Shown: positions 18,067 to 28,818 of the stretch, piece by piece
Layout of the letters: every line of letters begins with the position of its first letter
How positions within the stretch are numbered: the first letter of the stretch is position 1
NCBI GenBank assembly: GCA_024347235.1
Contig: AP025283.1
Span: 2,170,001-2,234,000 of the forward strand
DNA length: 64,000 nt
Direction: 5' to 3'
Origin: Aliamphritea spongicola
Lineage (GTDB): Bacteria > Pseudomonadota > Gammaproteobacteria > Pseudomonadales > Balneatricaceae
The notes under the pieces: generated by a model
What the model was told of the DNA's origin: nothing
Databases searched by the model: none
The model's input: the letters and a program-made list of their open reading frames with translations, nothing else
Program-made: the position numbers and the translations under genes

Positions 18067-18116
18067 CTGGTACTTTTCATGTGGGTGCGTTTTGCCGAAG
18101 CTGCAAAAAGTACCAG
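18067..18116. promoter_or_regulatory. Inverted pair of AAAAGTACCAG elements between hpaA and the reductase gene
   Basis: CTGGTACTTTT (18067-18077) and AAAAGTACCAG (18106-18116) are exact reverse complements with 28 bases between them. They lie 155-205 bases upstream of the reductase start. Related elements lie upstream of the oxygenase (19236) and of hpaD (36814 and 36835), so an HpaA (AraC-type) binding role is proposed. Confidence 0.5.
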
Positions 18117-18141
18117 ATTTTAAAACGGTATCCATCTGTAT

Positions 18142-19064
18142 TTACAGGTTTTTACGTTTGTCACGGTATTCGCTGGCAGTAACGCCTGTATTTCTGCGAA
18201 AGAAACGGGCGAAATACGCCGGGTCTTTGAATCCCAGGTGATAGCCGATTTCCGTCACCGGTGCAGTTGAATAGGTCAGCAGGCGGCGGGCTTCCTGCAC
18301 CAGCCGGTCCATAATCAGCCGTTTTGAAGGCTGACCCGCAAGGCGGCGACAGATGTTATTCAACCGGGCTTCGGTAACGCCTATCTGATCCGCGTAGTGG
18401 TCCAGCGTCAGGTGTTCCCGGAAATGGTTTTCGATCAGTTCATTGAAACGGTGAAACACCCGCACATCTTCCTTTTGGGTATTCTGTTGCGGCTGGCCCT
18501 GATCCGCCAGGCGGGATATATCTATCAGTACCAGCTGCAGCAGGGCCTGCTGGGCCCGGGCGTGTTGCAGGCTGTCCGGGTTGTTCTCGGCAGACATCAT
18601 TTCAAGCAGCTGCAGCATACGGCTGGCGGCCGCATCATTACCGGACGTTTGCAGTTCAACACATAAAGGCTGGCTCATTACCCCCTGGCTGTTTGGCTGG
18701 TCGATTCCCCGAGCATTTCCCAGATCAGTTGCTGACGAACGGTAATCACATGGCCGCTGGCCTGATCATCAGTAATAAAAGCGTGCGGAACAGTGGGCGG
18801 GGTGAGAAAGAACATTGGTGCCCGGGCGCTGTAACTGACTTCATCCAGATGGACCCGCACGGTACCGCTGAGCACCACGTGTAACTGGTAGAAACGGTCG
18901 TGATAATGCACCGGCATATTCCGGCCAAAGAAGTCCGCCAGATTTTCCAGACGTTCATAATGAATGTCCGCTTCTATGTAGCGCTGATCATATACCTGAC
19001 CAATATGGATGTTGGGAATAGCATCCTTCTGGCGGGTTTTGAGGGCAGTGGTCCGGGTATTCAT
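18142..19064 (-). CDS. hpaA: HpaA, AraC-family activator of HPA catabolism, frame-broken
   Basis: The N-terminal cupin effector domain (IHIGQVYDQRYIEADIHYERLENLADFFGRNMPVHYHDRFYQLH) is followed by a C-terminal AraC DNA-binding domain with two helix-turn-helices. The second is YHLGFKDPAYFARFFRRNTGVTASEYR. The N-terminal motif HYHDRFYQLH is characteristic of HpaA, which binds HPA and activates the hydroxylase genes in E. coli. One missing base near 18683 joins the halves into about 307 residues. It is divergent from the C2 oxygenase gene, with two HpaR-like palindromes between them. Confidence 0.9.
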
Positions 19065-19146
19065 GGTTCGCTGTAAAGTCCTGTCAGACGTTTTTCTAAC
19101 CTATATTTGTGCAAGCTGATGATTCAGGGTTTTGTAAGCAATTCTT

Positions 19147-19160
19147 GTTAACTTATTAAA
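19147..19160. promoter_or_regulatory. HpaR-like site in the hpaA/C2 divergent region (1)
   Basis: GTTAACTTATTAAA matches the TTAANATRTTAA consensus, with TT instead of AT at the centre. It lies about 85 bases upstream of hpaA. Confidence 0.5.
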
Positions 19161-19207
19161 ATATAGGGTTTTTATGTTTTTAGATAGAGCTTGTAGTATC
19201 TGTTTTT

Positions 19208-19222
19208 ATTAACATGTTAAGT
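19208..19222. promoter_or_regulatory. HpaR-like site in the hpaA/C2 divergent region (2)
   Basis: ATTAACATGTTAAGT contains the perfect palindrome TTAACATGTTAA (19209-19220), about 145 bases upstream of the oxygenase start. An HpaA-like element, AAAAGTACAAC, follows at 19236-19246. Confidence 0.65.
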
Positions 19223-19363
19223 TCTGTGTCTTATCAAAAGTACAACAAAGCCACTGAAAGATCCATTCTCCTGAGTGACTGTGCGTTGCAAACTGTCATC
19301 ATCACGCAGCAACCGTTGCCCGGTGACTGCCTAAAACAAGAATCACAGGAAGGTAGCAATATC

Positions 19364-20534
19364 ATGCACAGGCCAAACCCATTACTCGACAAGCTTCAGG
19401 AAATTCTGCCGCGGATTGCGGAGAATGCAGCACAGGCTGAAGAAGCCCGTACCGTGCCGGACGAGAACATCCGTCTGCTTAAGTCCATTAAGTTTCACCG
19501 GGCGCTGCAGCCTAAAGCCTATGGCGGTCTGGAAATTTCCCTGCCGGAACTGACCGACTGCATCGCGGCCATTGCCGGTGCCTGTGGCGGTACTGCCTGG
19601 GCAGGCAGCCTGCTGGCAACCCACAGCCATCAGATGGCGATGTTCTCCAAACAGGCTCAGGACGAGTTCTGGGAGATGATCCGGATGCGACTGCCAGCAG
19701 CAGTATCGCACCGTTCGGTAAGGTAAAGGAGACCGAAGGCGGGGTGCTGTTCAATGGCGATATGAAGTGGAGCTCCGGCTGTGATCATGCGGAGTGGGCC
19801 ATTCTCGGCTTCCTGCGGGACGGCGAAAACGGCGAGAAAATATATAGTTTCGGTGTGGTGTCCCGGGATGACTACGAAATTGAGGACGACTGGTATGCCG
19901 CCGGCATGCGTTCCAGCGGTACCAAGACCCTGAAGATCAAACCGGATACCTTCATTCCTGAACACCGTATTGAAGCGGCCAAAGATATGATGACCGGCAA
20001 GTCCGCAGGTTTTGGCCTCTATCCGGACAGTAAGATCTTTTATGCGCCTTACCGGCCGTACTTTGCCTGTGGCTTTGCGGCCATCGGTCTGGGCATTGCC
20101 GAGCGAATGCTTGAGGTATACCGCAATATCACTAAAAACCGGGTGCGTGCCTATACCGGTGCCAAAGTAGGGCATGCCACTCCGGCGCTGATGCGTCTGG
20201 CAGAGTCCACCCATCAGGTGGCAGCAGCCCGGGCCTTCATGGAAAAACCTGGGATGAACATAAGGAAATGGGTGAGCTTAAGCAGTATCCGACGGATGAG
20301 CAGCTGGCCTTCTGGCGCACCAATCAGGCCTATGCGGTGAAGATGTGCATTGAAGCGGTAGATCGTGTCTTTGAAGTGGCCGGTGGCAGCTGCTGGTTCA
20401 GCGATAACGAAGCCCAGCGTCTGTTCCGGGATTCCCATATGACCGCTGCCCATGCCTACACCGACTATGACGTCTGTAAACAGATTCTGGGCCGTTCCCT
20501 GATGGGGCTGGAGCCGGACCCAACCATGGTCTGA
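19364..20534 (+). CDS. 4-hydroxyphenylacetate 3-monooxygenase, oxygenase component (C2 type), frame-broken
   Basis: This enzyme uses reduced flavin and oxygen to convert HPA to 3,4-dihydroxyphenylacetate. It has the acyl-CoA-dehydrogenase fold and is very similar to A. baumannii C2: VPDENIRLLKSIKFHRALQP, ACGGTAWAGSLLATHSHQ, NPDATASSSIAPFGKV, WSSGCDHAEWAI, KSAGFGLYPDSKIFYAPYRPY, LMRLAESTHQVAAARA and a C-terminal LMGLEPDPTMV. Missing bases lie near 19682 and 20247. ATG 19364 follows AGGAAGG; the frame is open further upstream but without a better ribosome site, giving about 390 residues against 422 in C2. It pairs with the reductase at 16973. Confidence 0.93.
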
Positions 20535-20555
20535 TTCATTCTAAATCTGTAAAGA

Positions 20556-20588
20556 AAACCCGCGGCTCGAAAGAGTCTGCGGGTTTTT
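20556..20588 (+). terminator. Rho-independent terminator after the C2 oxygenase gene
   Basis: AAACCCGC and GCGGGTTT arms with an inner GCTC/GAGT pairing are followed by TTTTT. The hairpin lies 22 bases after the stop, so the oxygenase is probably transcribed on its own. Confidence 0.8.
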
Positions 20589-20618
20589 GCGTCGGTAAAT
20601 TTTCAGGAAATCTCTGAT

Positions 20619-21568
20619 ATGCAGGATTTTACTTACATTCTTTCACTCACCAGCCCGACATTCTTGCTGATTGGACTGGGCTTTCTGGTGGTCCGGCTGG
20701 GGTATCTCAGCCGGGATGCAATCCGTACCTTTGGCTGGTTTGTTATCAATATCGGTTTGCCGGCGGCGATGTTCAAAGCGCTCAGTTCCCGGTCGTTTCA
20801 GGATATTCTGCATTTTGATTATCTGCTGATTTTTGGCCTGGGTTCGCTGTTGTCATTTCTGACGCTGTTTGGCATCGCCCGTTTACGGTGTAAGTCACTC
20901 ACTGAATGCGCCATGTTTGGCCTGGGCGGCAGCTTGTCGAACAGTCTGATGATCGGTTTTCCCATCATTATGCAGCTGTTTGGCGAAGCCGCGCTGGTGC
21001 CGTTTGCTCTGACGCTTATCGTTGAGAACTTCTTTATCCTGCCATTGGCGCTGGCACTGGCGGATACCGGCCAGCAAAGCAGTGATGGCTTCTTCCGCTC
21101 ACTGGGCGCAGCACTGCCGCAGTTGCTTAAAAATCCGGTGGTAATGTCCATCGGGGTAGGGCTGGCCAGTGCGCTGACCGGGCTGCAGCCACCGGAATTC
21201 GTGGACAGGGCAATCGATATACTGGCAATGACAGTTGGTGGTCTGGCCCTGTTCACTATCGGTGGCATGCTGGTGGGGCTGCGGCCGGCGGGTATGGTGA
21301 CGGATATTTCGGTCATTGTGCTCGGTAAACTGGTTCTTCACCCTTTATGCATTGTACTGATGATCCTTCTGATGCCACCCATGCCGGCACTGTTTCAGTC
21401 GGTGGCGCTGGTACTGGCCTGTATGCCTATGTTCAGCATCTATGCGGTGTTTGGTCTGAGATACAACATGGGGAGCTGTGTTCTGCGGTGTTGTTGCCGG
21501 CAACCTTGCTGGCATTTTTCAGCATTAATCTGATGATCTGGATCGTGGATGTGACAGCGACTTCATAG
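20619..21568 (+). CDS. AEC (auxin efflux carrier) family permease, frame-broken at the C terminus
   Basis: This membrane protein has about ten hydrophobic segments in the AEC arrangement (SPTFLLIGLGFLVVRLGYLS; FGWFVINIGLPAAMFKAL; LGGSLSNSLMIGFPIIMQLFG; IVENFFILPLALAL; LLKNPVVMSIGVGLAS; LALFTIGGMLVGL). One missing base near 21473 restores the last helix (AVLLPATLLAFFSINLMIWIV). AEC members move organic acids such as malonate or malate. Placement between the oxygenase and gabD suggests uptake or release of an HPA-pathway acid; direction and substrate are not known. Confidence 0.85.
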
Positions 21569-21604
21569 CTCGTCGTTCGCCTTTATGATGAATATTATAA
21601 AATT

Positions 21605-21620
21605 AGTTAACTTGTTAACT
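21605..21620. promoter_or_regulatory. HpaR-like site upstream of the succinate-semialdehyde dehydrogenase gene
   Basis: AGTTAAC-TT-GTTAACT is a perfect 16-base inverted repeat about 108 bases before the start at 21729. Confidence 0.65.
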
Positions 21621-21728
21621 AGTTTTAATTAGAGTACCCTGCAGTAAATACAAAAACGCTTATCAGTGGGCAGCCAGAATATTATCGGTTGCCGGCTAAG
21701 ATGATAAATAAATGAATACGGGTAAGTT

Positions 21729-23186
21729 ATGAAATTAGAATTACAGGACAGCACACTGCTGAAAACCCAGGCCTTCATTAACGGTGAATGGGTGAACGGT
21801 GATGAGGGTAAGAGTTTCGCGGTATACAACCCGGCCAACGGTGAGAAAATTGCCGACGTTGCCAGTGTGGGTCAGGCGGAAACCCGCCGTGCGATTGAGG
21901 CAGCAGAAGCAGCAATGCAGAGCTGGAAAGCCCTGTCAGCGGCACAGCGTTCTGCTGTACTGGAAGCATGGCATGGCCTGATTCTGGAAAATCAGCAGGA
22001 TCTGGCGGCGCTGATGACCCTTGAGCAGGGTAAGCCGCTGTTCGAATCGGTGGGTGAGGTTGCTTACGGCGCGTCTTACCTGAAGTGGTTTGCTGAAGAA
22101 GGCAAGCGGGTGTATGGCGATATTATTCCGACCCCGCAAACTAACCGCCGCGGTGTGGTGGTTAAACAGCCGGTAGGGGTGGTTGCTGCAATTACACCCT
22201 GGAACTTCCCGAATGCAATGATCGCCCGTAAGGTGGCCCCGGCCCTGGCGGTGGGTTGTGCCATTGTGCTGAAGCCGGCGGCGGAAACGCCACTGTCGGC
22301 ACTGGCGCTGGCTGAGCTGGCGAAGCGTGCCGGTCTGCCGGATGGCCTGTTTGCTGTGCTGCCATCATCAGATGCAGCGGCGGTGGGCGGTGAAATGACT
22401 TCCAACCCGGTGGTGAAAAAGTGACCTTCACCGGTTCAACCCCGGTGGGCAAACTTCTGATGAAACAGTGTGCGGATACCGTTAAGCGTACCTCTATGGA
22501 ACTGGGCGGTAATGCGCCGGTGATCATCTTTGACGACGCAGATCTGGATGCGGCCATCGAAGGGGCACTGGTGTCCAAGTACCGTAACTCGGGCCAGACC
22601 TGTATCTGTGCCAACCGCCTGCTGGTGCAGGAAGGTATTTACGACGCTTTCGTTGAGAAGTTTACCGCTGCCGTGAATGGCTTCCGTCTGGGGCAGGGAT
22701 TTGATAAAGAAACCACCCATGGCCCGGTGATCACTGAAAAGCACTGAACGACATTCATGCCAAGGTAGAGAACGCCGTGGCGGAAGGGGCAACTGTGGTC
22801 ACCGGCGGTAAGCCATCTGAGCTGGGAGGTAACTTCTATGAGCCTACAGTGCTGACGGATGTGAATACCGACATGCGGGTGTTCCGCGAAGAGATCTTTG
22901 GTCCGGTTGCACCGGTGTTTAAGTTCTCTACGGAAGAGGAAGCCATCGCGATGGCTAACGATACTGAGTTTGGTCTGGCGGCCTATGTGTATACCCAGAA
23001 TATCGGCCGTGTGTGGCGGGTATCAGAAGGCATCGACTACGGCATGGTGGGGGTGAATGAAACCGCTATCAGTTCTGAAGTCATCCCGTTTGGCGGAGTG
23101 AAAGAATCCGGCCAGGGCCGTGAAGGTTCAAGTACGGTCTGGACGATTATCTGGAAACCAAATACATCTGTATGGGTGGTCTGTAA
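21729..23186 (+). CDS. gabD: Succinate-semialdehyde dehydrogenase (GabD type), frame-broken
   Basis: This ALDH-superfamily enzyme shows FINGEWVNGDEGKSFAVYNPANGE, EQGKPLFESVGEVAYGASYLKWFAEE (typical of GabD), ITPWNFPNAMIARK, the Glu motif SMELGGNAP and the catalytic Cys in NSGQTCICANRLLV. Missing bases near 22422, 22744 and 23135 restore about 486 residues ending DDYLETKYICMGGL. HpaI aldol cleavage in the same cluster yields succinate semialdehyde, which this enzyme would turn into succinate for the TCA cycle. It has its own HpaR-like site upstream. Confidence 0.9.
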
Positions 23187-23293
23187 GCATCGCCTGATGC
23201 ACAGCCTGGTGTCAGTGCCGGGCTGATCCGTTTTATCTCTTACTGAGCGTATCTGTATAACCCCTTTGTGGGGATGGCCAGTTTTATATAAAT

Positions 23294-23309
23294 ACTTAAT
23301 ATATTAATT
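23294..23309. promoter_or_regulatory. HpaR-like site upstream of hpaH (1 of 3)
   Basis: TTAATATATTAA (23296-23307) is the first of three tandem TTAA-type palindromes within 75 bases upstream of the hpaH-hpaI-hpaG-hpaE operon. Confidence 0.6.
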
Positions 23310-23320
23310 AGTAGAAATTG

Positions 23321-23334
23321 ATTAAGATGTTAAG
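23321..23334. promoter_or_regulatory. HpaR-like site upstream of hpaH (2 of 3)
   Basis: TTAAGATGTTAA (23322-23333) matches the consensus with G at position 5. It is 26 bases downstream of the first copy. Confidence 0.58.
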
Positions 23335-23351
23335 TATATTCAGTTAAAGAT

Positions 23352-23366
23352 AGTTAAGATGTTATC
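23352..23366. promoter_or_regulatory. HpaR-like site upstream of hpaH (3 of 3)
   Basis: AGTTAAGATGTTATC is an imperfect copy 31 bases after the second. It lies about 95 bases before the hpaH start. Confidence 0.5.
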
Positions 23367-23461
23367 TATTTGTTGGGCAGATGAAGCACTCAGCACAGAT
23401 AACCGGCCGGCAACTGTTGTGTGCCAGGCCTGAAAACAAACATATTTTAAAGGGCACATAT

Positions 23462-24265
23462 ATGTTAACTCCGGAACAGATCAGCGATGCCGCTGAACGC
23501 CTTTATAACGCAGAGAACGGCCGGCAGCAGATCCCGGCACTCACCCTGGATTACCCCGGGATGGATATGGACGATGCTTACAAAATTCAGAAAACCTGGG
23601 TAGACCGTAAGATCGAAGAGGGTGCCAGCGTTAAGGGTTACAAGATTGGCCTGACATCCCGTGCCATGCAGATGGCCGTGAACATTGATCAGCCGGACTA
23701 CGGCGTGCTGCTGGATGACATGTTCTTTGCGGATGGTGCAGAAATTAAGGTCGATGACTTCCTTGATCCGCGCATCGAAGTTGAACTGGCATTTGTGCTT
23801 AAAGACTGTCTGGAAGGTGACAATATCACTATCTTTGATGTGCTTAATGCCACGGATTATGTGGTACCTGCGCTGGAGCTGATTGCTGCCCGTTGCCACC
23901 GTACTGATCCTGAAACCGGCTACACCCGCAAGGTACTGGATACCATTTCAGACAACGCTGCTAATGCCGGCATTATTCTCGGTGGTCGCCCGATCAAGCC
24001 TATGGAAATTGACCTGCGCTGGGCCGGTTCACTGTTGTACCTCAATGGTCAGATCGAAGAAACCGGCATCGCCGCCGGGGTGCTGGGTCATCCGGCGAAC
24101 GGTATTTGCTGGGTGTGCAAGCGCTTTGCCCCTCACGGCGTCGCGCTGGAACCGGGTCAGGTGATTCTGTCCGGATCTTTCACCCGTCCGGTACCGGTAA
24201 AAGCCGGTGATACCGTGCATGCAGATTACGGCCCGCTGGGCGGTATCTCTGTGAAGTTTGTCTGA
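23462..24265 (+). CDS. hpaH: HpaH, 2-oxo-hept-4-ene-1,7-dioate hydratase
   Basis: This enzyme adds water to the enol/keto diacid formed after decarboxylation, giving 4-hydroxy-2-oxoheptanedioate for HpaI. The 267-residue frame is intact. Family motifs are [40 protein letters not shown], the metal-site region [12 protein letters not shown] (acidic residues), ALELIAARC and GILLG-like IILGGRPI. The end [21 protein letters not shown] is typical. ATG 23462 is the first of the operon; the next gene starts 11 bases after the stop. Confidence 0.95.
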   Translation: MLTPEQISDAAERLYNAENGRQQIPALTLDYPGMDMDDAYKIQKTWVDRKIEEGASVKGYKIGLTSRAMQMAVNIDQPDYGVLLDDMFFADGAEIKVDDFLDPRIEVELAFVLKDCLEGDNITIFDVLNATDYVVPALELIAARCHRTDPETGYTRKVLDTISDNAANAGIILGGRPIKPMEIDLRWAGSLLYLNGQIEETGIAAGVLGHPANGICWVCKRFAPHGVALEPGQVILSGSFTRPVPVKAGDTVHADYGPLGGISVKFV

Positions 24266-24275
24266 GGATCGGCTT

Positions 24276-25114
24276 ATGTCTTCAGAGTTGCAAAGCAATT
24301 ACAGCACTCAGTTGCCGGTCAATGCATTCAAGCAGGGTCTCAAAGGCGACCAGCCTTTGTGGGGGCTCTGGCTTGGGCTGCCGGATTCAAGCTGTGCTGA
24401 AATCCTGGCCGGTGCCGGTTTCGACTGGTTGCTGATCGACGGTGAACACGCGCCGTTCGAACTGGACAGCACCATGCGTCACCTGCAGGCAATGGCCCCG
24501 TATCCGGTATCGGCCATTGTGCGACCGGAAGAGGGCGCACTGCGTTACTGAAACGCCTGCTGGATATCGGCGCACAAACCCTGCTGATTCCCATGTGTGA
24601 CACCGCTGAACAGGCCCGAGAACTGGTGCAGGCGGTGAAGTATCCGCCGCAGGGCATCCGTGGTCTGGGCAGTTCACTGGCCCGTGCCGCCAAATGGAAT
24701 AACGTGCCGGGCTATCTGCAAAAAGCCAACGATGAGATCTGTCTGATCGTTCAGGCAGAAACCACCACCGCCATGGGAAACCTCGCTGAAATTGCCGCGG
24801 TTGATGGGGTGGATGCGGTGTTTATCGGGCCGTCTGATCTCTCTGCCTCTATGGGGTACGTGGGTAATCCGGACCACCCGGAAGTGGTTGCCACCATTGA
24901 GCAGGGCATCGCCACCATCAATGCCGCCGGTAAAGCCGCAGGTCTGTTGTGTATCAATCCGGCGAAAGCCAATGACTATGTCGCCAAAGGGGCCCGTTTT
25001 GTGGGCATTGGCGTAGATACCCTGTTGCTGGGCAATGCCGCCCGGCAGTTAGCGAAAAGTTTTAAAAACTGCACTGCAGGCAGTGCTGACGCTGGCCAGT
25101 CCAGCGGTTACTAA
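24276..25114 (+). CDS. hpaI: HpaI, 4-hydroxy-2-oxoheptanedioate aldolase, frame-broken
   Basis: This class II metal-dependent aldolase splits 4-hydroxy-2-oxoheptanedioate into pyruvate and succinate semialdehyde. Visible are [47 protein letters not shown], the [15 protein letters not shown] loop, [11 protein letters not shown] (metal Glu) and [16 protein letters not shown] (metal Asp). One missing base near 24540 joins the halves into about 280 residues. It lies between hpaH and hpaG1 at short spacing. The assignment is supported both by motif content and by position. Confidence 0.94.
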
Positions 25115-25129
25115 TCAGGTACAGAAACG

Positions 25130-25779
25130 ATGAATAGCAATCCGATTATTAAAGGCAAGCTGGTCTGTGTGGCATTAAATGACGCACAGCAGCTGGCCGC
25201 CATGCAGGCTGAATTCAACCAGCCGCCTTATAAAGCAGCACCGACTCAGCCGGTACTGTATTTCAAGCCTCATAACACCTGGAATACCGACGGTGCTGCT
25301 ATCGAGTGGCCAGCCGGTGAGACTGACATGGTCGTGGGTGCCAGCCTGGCGGTGGTGATCGGTCAGGAATGCTGTCGGGTCAGCACAGAAGATGCCCTGA
25401 ACTACGTTGGCGGCTACACCCTGTTACATGATTTCTCTCTGCCGGAAAAAGCTATTACCGCCCGGACATCAAGGGCAAATGCCTGGACGGGAGTGCGCCG
25501 GTCGGTGCAGCGGTAGTGGCTGCGGATCAGGTGGCTGACCCTGCTGCGCTGACCGTTGTTACTCAGGTGAATGGCGAGACTGTCAGTGAATTGCCAATGA
25601 CCCAGCTGGAACGCAGCGTGCCGGAACTAATCAGCATCATTTCCTGCATCATGACCCTGCAGGCCGGTGATGTATTGGCGGTGGGCTTCCGCGGTGAGCG
25701 TACGCCTGTACAGCGCGGCGACCGCGTCACCTCGGCAATCGCCGGTGTGGCAGAACTGAATAACCAATTGGCTGATTAA
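25130..25779 (+). CDS. hpaG1: HpaG1, FAH-family isomerase/decarboxylase subunit, frame-broken
   Basis: This is the N-terminal-half equivalent of E. coli HpaG, which decarboxylates 5-oxopent-3-ene-1,2,5-tricarboxylate and isomerises the product. The motifs are QPVLYFKPHNTWNTDGAAIEWP, VVGASLAVVIGQECCRV, NYVGGYTLLHDFSLPE, CLDGSAPVGAAVV and QLERSVPELISIIS. One missing base near 25457 joins the frames. In E. coli the two halves are one fused protein; here they are separate genes, with hpaG2 starting 10 bases later. Which half is catalytic cannot be settled by eye. Confidence 0.9.
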
Positions 25780-25789
25780 GGGGCAGACG

Positions 25790-26559
25790 ATGAAACACGC
25801 ACGCGTATTACATAACGGTGTTGAGCTGGATATCACCGTAGATGATGCTGACCGTCTGTTACTGGCGGATGGCACCGAACTGAATGAAACCGAAGTGACC
25901 TGGCTGTGCCCGGTTAAGCAGCCGGGAACGATTTTCGCGCTGGGACTTAACTATGCGGATCACGCTTCTGAACTGGCCTTCGAGCCGCCAACCGAGCCGC
26001 TGGTGTTCTTAAAGGTGCCAATACCCTGACCGGTCATAAGCAGCCGTCTTACCGCCCGGATGATATCGAATTTCAGCACTATGAATGTGAGCTGGTGGCA
26101 GTGATTGGCAAAGAAGGGAAGAACATCGCCCGTGAAGATGCCATGGACTACATCGCCGGTTACACCGTCTGTAATGACTTCGCCATCCGCGATTATCTGG
26201 AAAACTACTACCGGCCGAACCTGCGGGTGAAAAGCCGCGATTCCCTGTGCCCGATCGGCCCGTGGCTGATCGATAAAGACGATGTGGGCGATATCAGCAA
26301 CCTGAAACTGACCACCCGTGTTAACGGTGAGCTGACGCAGGAAGGCACCACCGCAGACATGATTTTCGATGTGCCGTTCCTGGTGGAATACCTGAGCAAG
26401 ATCATGACTCTGCAACCGGGCGACATGATTGCCACCGGTACCCCTAAGGGCCTGAAGGATATGCAGCCCGGTGATGTGGTGGTGTGTGAGATCGAAAAGG
26501 TTGGCGCACTTGAAACCCATATCGTGTCGGAACAGCAGTTCTATGGCGACAAGTATTAA
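25790..26559 (+). CDS. hpaG2: HpaG2, FAH-family isomerase/decarboxylase subunit, frame-broken
   Basis: This is the second FAH-fold half of HpaG. It carries IFALGLNYADHASEL, ANTLTGHKQPSYRP after repair, the metal-site motif YECELVAVIGKEGKNI (acidic residues), DYIAGYTVCNDFAIRDY, DSLCPIGPWLID and ATGTPKGLKDMQPGDVV. One missing base near 26016 restores about 256 residues. The conserved FAH metal ligands (E-x-E-like in YECEL) are in this subunit. It sits between hpaG1 and hpaE with short gaps, as in other HPA clusters. Confidence 0.92.
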
Positions 26560-26580
26560 TTAAGACCCGGAGACATAACG

Positions 26581-28103
26581 ATGAGCGAAGCATTACAGCA
26601 AAACATTGCCAAAGCCGAAGGCTACCTGGCACGTTTTAAAGACAACACTCTGGGTCACTACATCAACGGTGAATGGACCCAGGGGCAGAAGGCCAGACCT
26701 TCGAAAACACGACGCCGACCGATAACACTTCACTGGGGTATGTGGTGAAAGGCACTGAGGCGGATGTCAACGCGGCCTGTGAAGCAGCCCGTAAAGCCTC
26801 CGCTGAATGGGCTGAAATGCCTGGCGCTGCCCGTAAGAAAATTCTCCATAAACTGGCGGATGAAATTGAAAAACGTGCGGAAGAGATTGCCCTGGTTGAG
26901 TCCATGGACTGTGGTCAGGCGTTGCGCTTTATGCGTCAGGCGGCGGTGCGCGGTGCGGCTAACTTCCGGTTCTTTGCAGACAAGGCCCCGGAAGCCCGTA
27001 ACGGTTTATCCCTGCATCAGGATCAGCACACTAACTTTACGGTGCGTAACCCCATCGGCCCGGTGGCGGTGATTACCCCGTGGAACACACCGTTCATGCT
27101 GTCTACCTGGAAGATCGCCCCGGCGCTGGCGGCGGGCTGCACCGTGGTACACAAGCCTGCAGAACTGAGCCCGCTGACCGGTGCGATTCTGGCGGAATGC
27201 GCGGAAGCGGCAGGCTTGCCAAAAGGTGTCTGGAACATGGTGAACGGTTTCGGCACAGAAGTGGGTAAGGCGTTGACTGAGCACCCGGCCATTAAAGCCG
27301 TTGCGCTGGTGGGCGACTCCGCCACCGGTAAGCTGATTCAGGCACAGACCGCCTCAACCCTGAAGCGTCTGCATCTGGAGCTGGGCGGTAAAAACCCGGT
27401 AATCGTGTTTGATGATGCTGATTTCGACCGTGCACTGGATGCCGTGGTGTTCATGATTTACAGCCTGAACGGCCAGCGTTGCACCAGCTCCAGCCGTTTA
27501 CTGGTGCAGAGTGGTATTAAAGACAAATTCATGGCGGCGCTGAAAGAACGGGTTGCCAATCTAAAGGTGGGTCATTCACTGGATCCGGAAACCGAAGTGG
27601 GTCCGCTGGTACACACCGGTCACTACGCCAAAGTCACCGGCTACTTTGAAACTGCTAAAGACGATGGCGCAACCGTGGCGGTGGGCGGCCATTCCCTGCG
27701 TGACGAACTCGGCCCGGGTAACTATGTCGCCCCGACCCTGTTTGTGGATGCCAATAACAGCATGCGCATTGCTCAGGAAGAGATCTTTGGCCCGGTATTA
27801 ACCGCCATTGAATTCGATACCGAAGAGCAGGCAATTGAGCTGGCAAACGACACCATTTACGGCCTGGCCGGTTACATCTGGACGGCTAACACCGGTCGCG
27901 CCATGCGCATGGCTAACAAGGTTGATGCCGGCATGCTGTGGGTCAACTCGGAAAACAACCGTAACCTGCCATCGCCGTTTGGCGGTGTGAAGATGTCCGG
28001 TGTGGGCCGTGACGGTGGTGACTGGAGTTTCGATTTCTACATGGAAACCAAGAACGTCTGTATCGCTCACGACCTGCACAACGTGCCGGTACTGGGGCGT
28101 TAA
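26581..28103 (+). CDS. hpaE: HpaE, 5-carboxymethyl-2-hydroxymuconate semialdehyde dehydrogenase, frame-broken near N terminus
   Basis: This enzyme oxidises the ring-cleavage product of HpaD to 5-carboxymethyl-2-hydroxymuconate using NAD. The start is ATG 26581 (MSEALQQNIAKAEGYLARFKD); one missing base near 26690 joins it to QTFENTTPTDNTSLGYV. Visible are ITPWNTPFMLSTWKIAP, the Glu motif HLELGGKNP, the catalytic Cys in LNGQRCTSSSRLLV and a C terminus ending FDFYMETKNVCIAHDLHNVPVLGR. Length is about 507 residues. It is the last tightly packed gene before hpaF, which starts 95 bases later. Confidence 0.95.
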
Positions 28104-28197
28104 TGCAGCCTGTATGAACGGGGTTTGGCAGCCTGCCTAATCGTGGGATTGGCTGCCGGGTTTAACCTGTCATTATGAGGCTTAACAGGAGGCAAGC

Positions 28198-28583
28198 ATG
28201 CCACATTTTATTATGGAGTATTCAGCCAATCTGGACGACGATCTGGACATTCCGGCGTTATTTGAACAGCTGAATGACACGGCGATCGCCACTGGGGTAT
28301 TTCCCATTGGTGGCATCCGTACCCGGGCTATCCGCTGCGAATATTACCGTATCGGAGAGGGGATCCGGAGAACACCTTTGTGCACCTGACGGCCAAAGTG
28401 GGCTCGGGGCGTGAACCGGAAGTGCTGAAAGCTGCGGCAGATAAGGTGTTTGCTACCTTCACTGAATGCCTGCAGCCGGTGTTCGATAAGCGCTACATGA
28501 GCATCGGTTTTGAGATGACTGAGCTGCATCCGGTGCTGAATTACAAACAGAACAATATCCATCAGAAACTGGCCAGCCGCTGA
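28198..28583 (+). CDS. hpaF: HpaF, 5-carboxymethyl-2-hydroxymuconate delta-isomerase, frame-broken
   Basis: This small tautomerase-fold enzyme begins MPHFIMEYSAN, with the catalytic Pro directly after the initiator Met as the family requires. It continues GVFPIGGIRTRAIRCEYYRIGEG and ends ISFEMTELHPVLNYKQNNIHQKL-like (here SIGFEMTELHPVLNYKQNNI). One missing base near 28366 joins the halves into about 128 residues. It isomerises the HpaE product before HpaG. A clear AGGAGG-like site (ACAGGAGGC) precedes the start. Confidence 0.94.
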
Positions 28584-28759
28584 GGCGCTGGCTGATCCTC
28601 TGAGGATGCTGTGATTGACCAACCGCCTGTGCTGAAACGCAGGTGGGAAGCAGGATTCTGAGTACCTGCCGGGAGCAGAAAAAGACCCATAAGAAGAGCC
28701 TTTAGCAGATTGGGCCTTGGTCGTATTTCTTCTCACTGTCAGGCACATAGAATTGAATA

Positions 28760-28774
28760 ATTAACATATTAACT
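28760..28774. promoter_or_regulatory. HpaR-like site upstream of dctP
   Basis: ATTAACATATTAACT contains TTAACATATTAA (28761-28772), 47 bases before the dctP start. This suggests that the TRAP transporter is controlled with the HPA genes. Confidence 0.65.
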
Positions 28775-28818
28775 TTATAAGTGTGCGAAAGCTGAAATAC
28801 ATCTTTGAGGACAGAATA

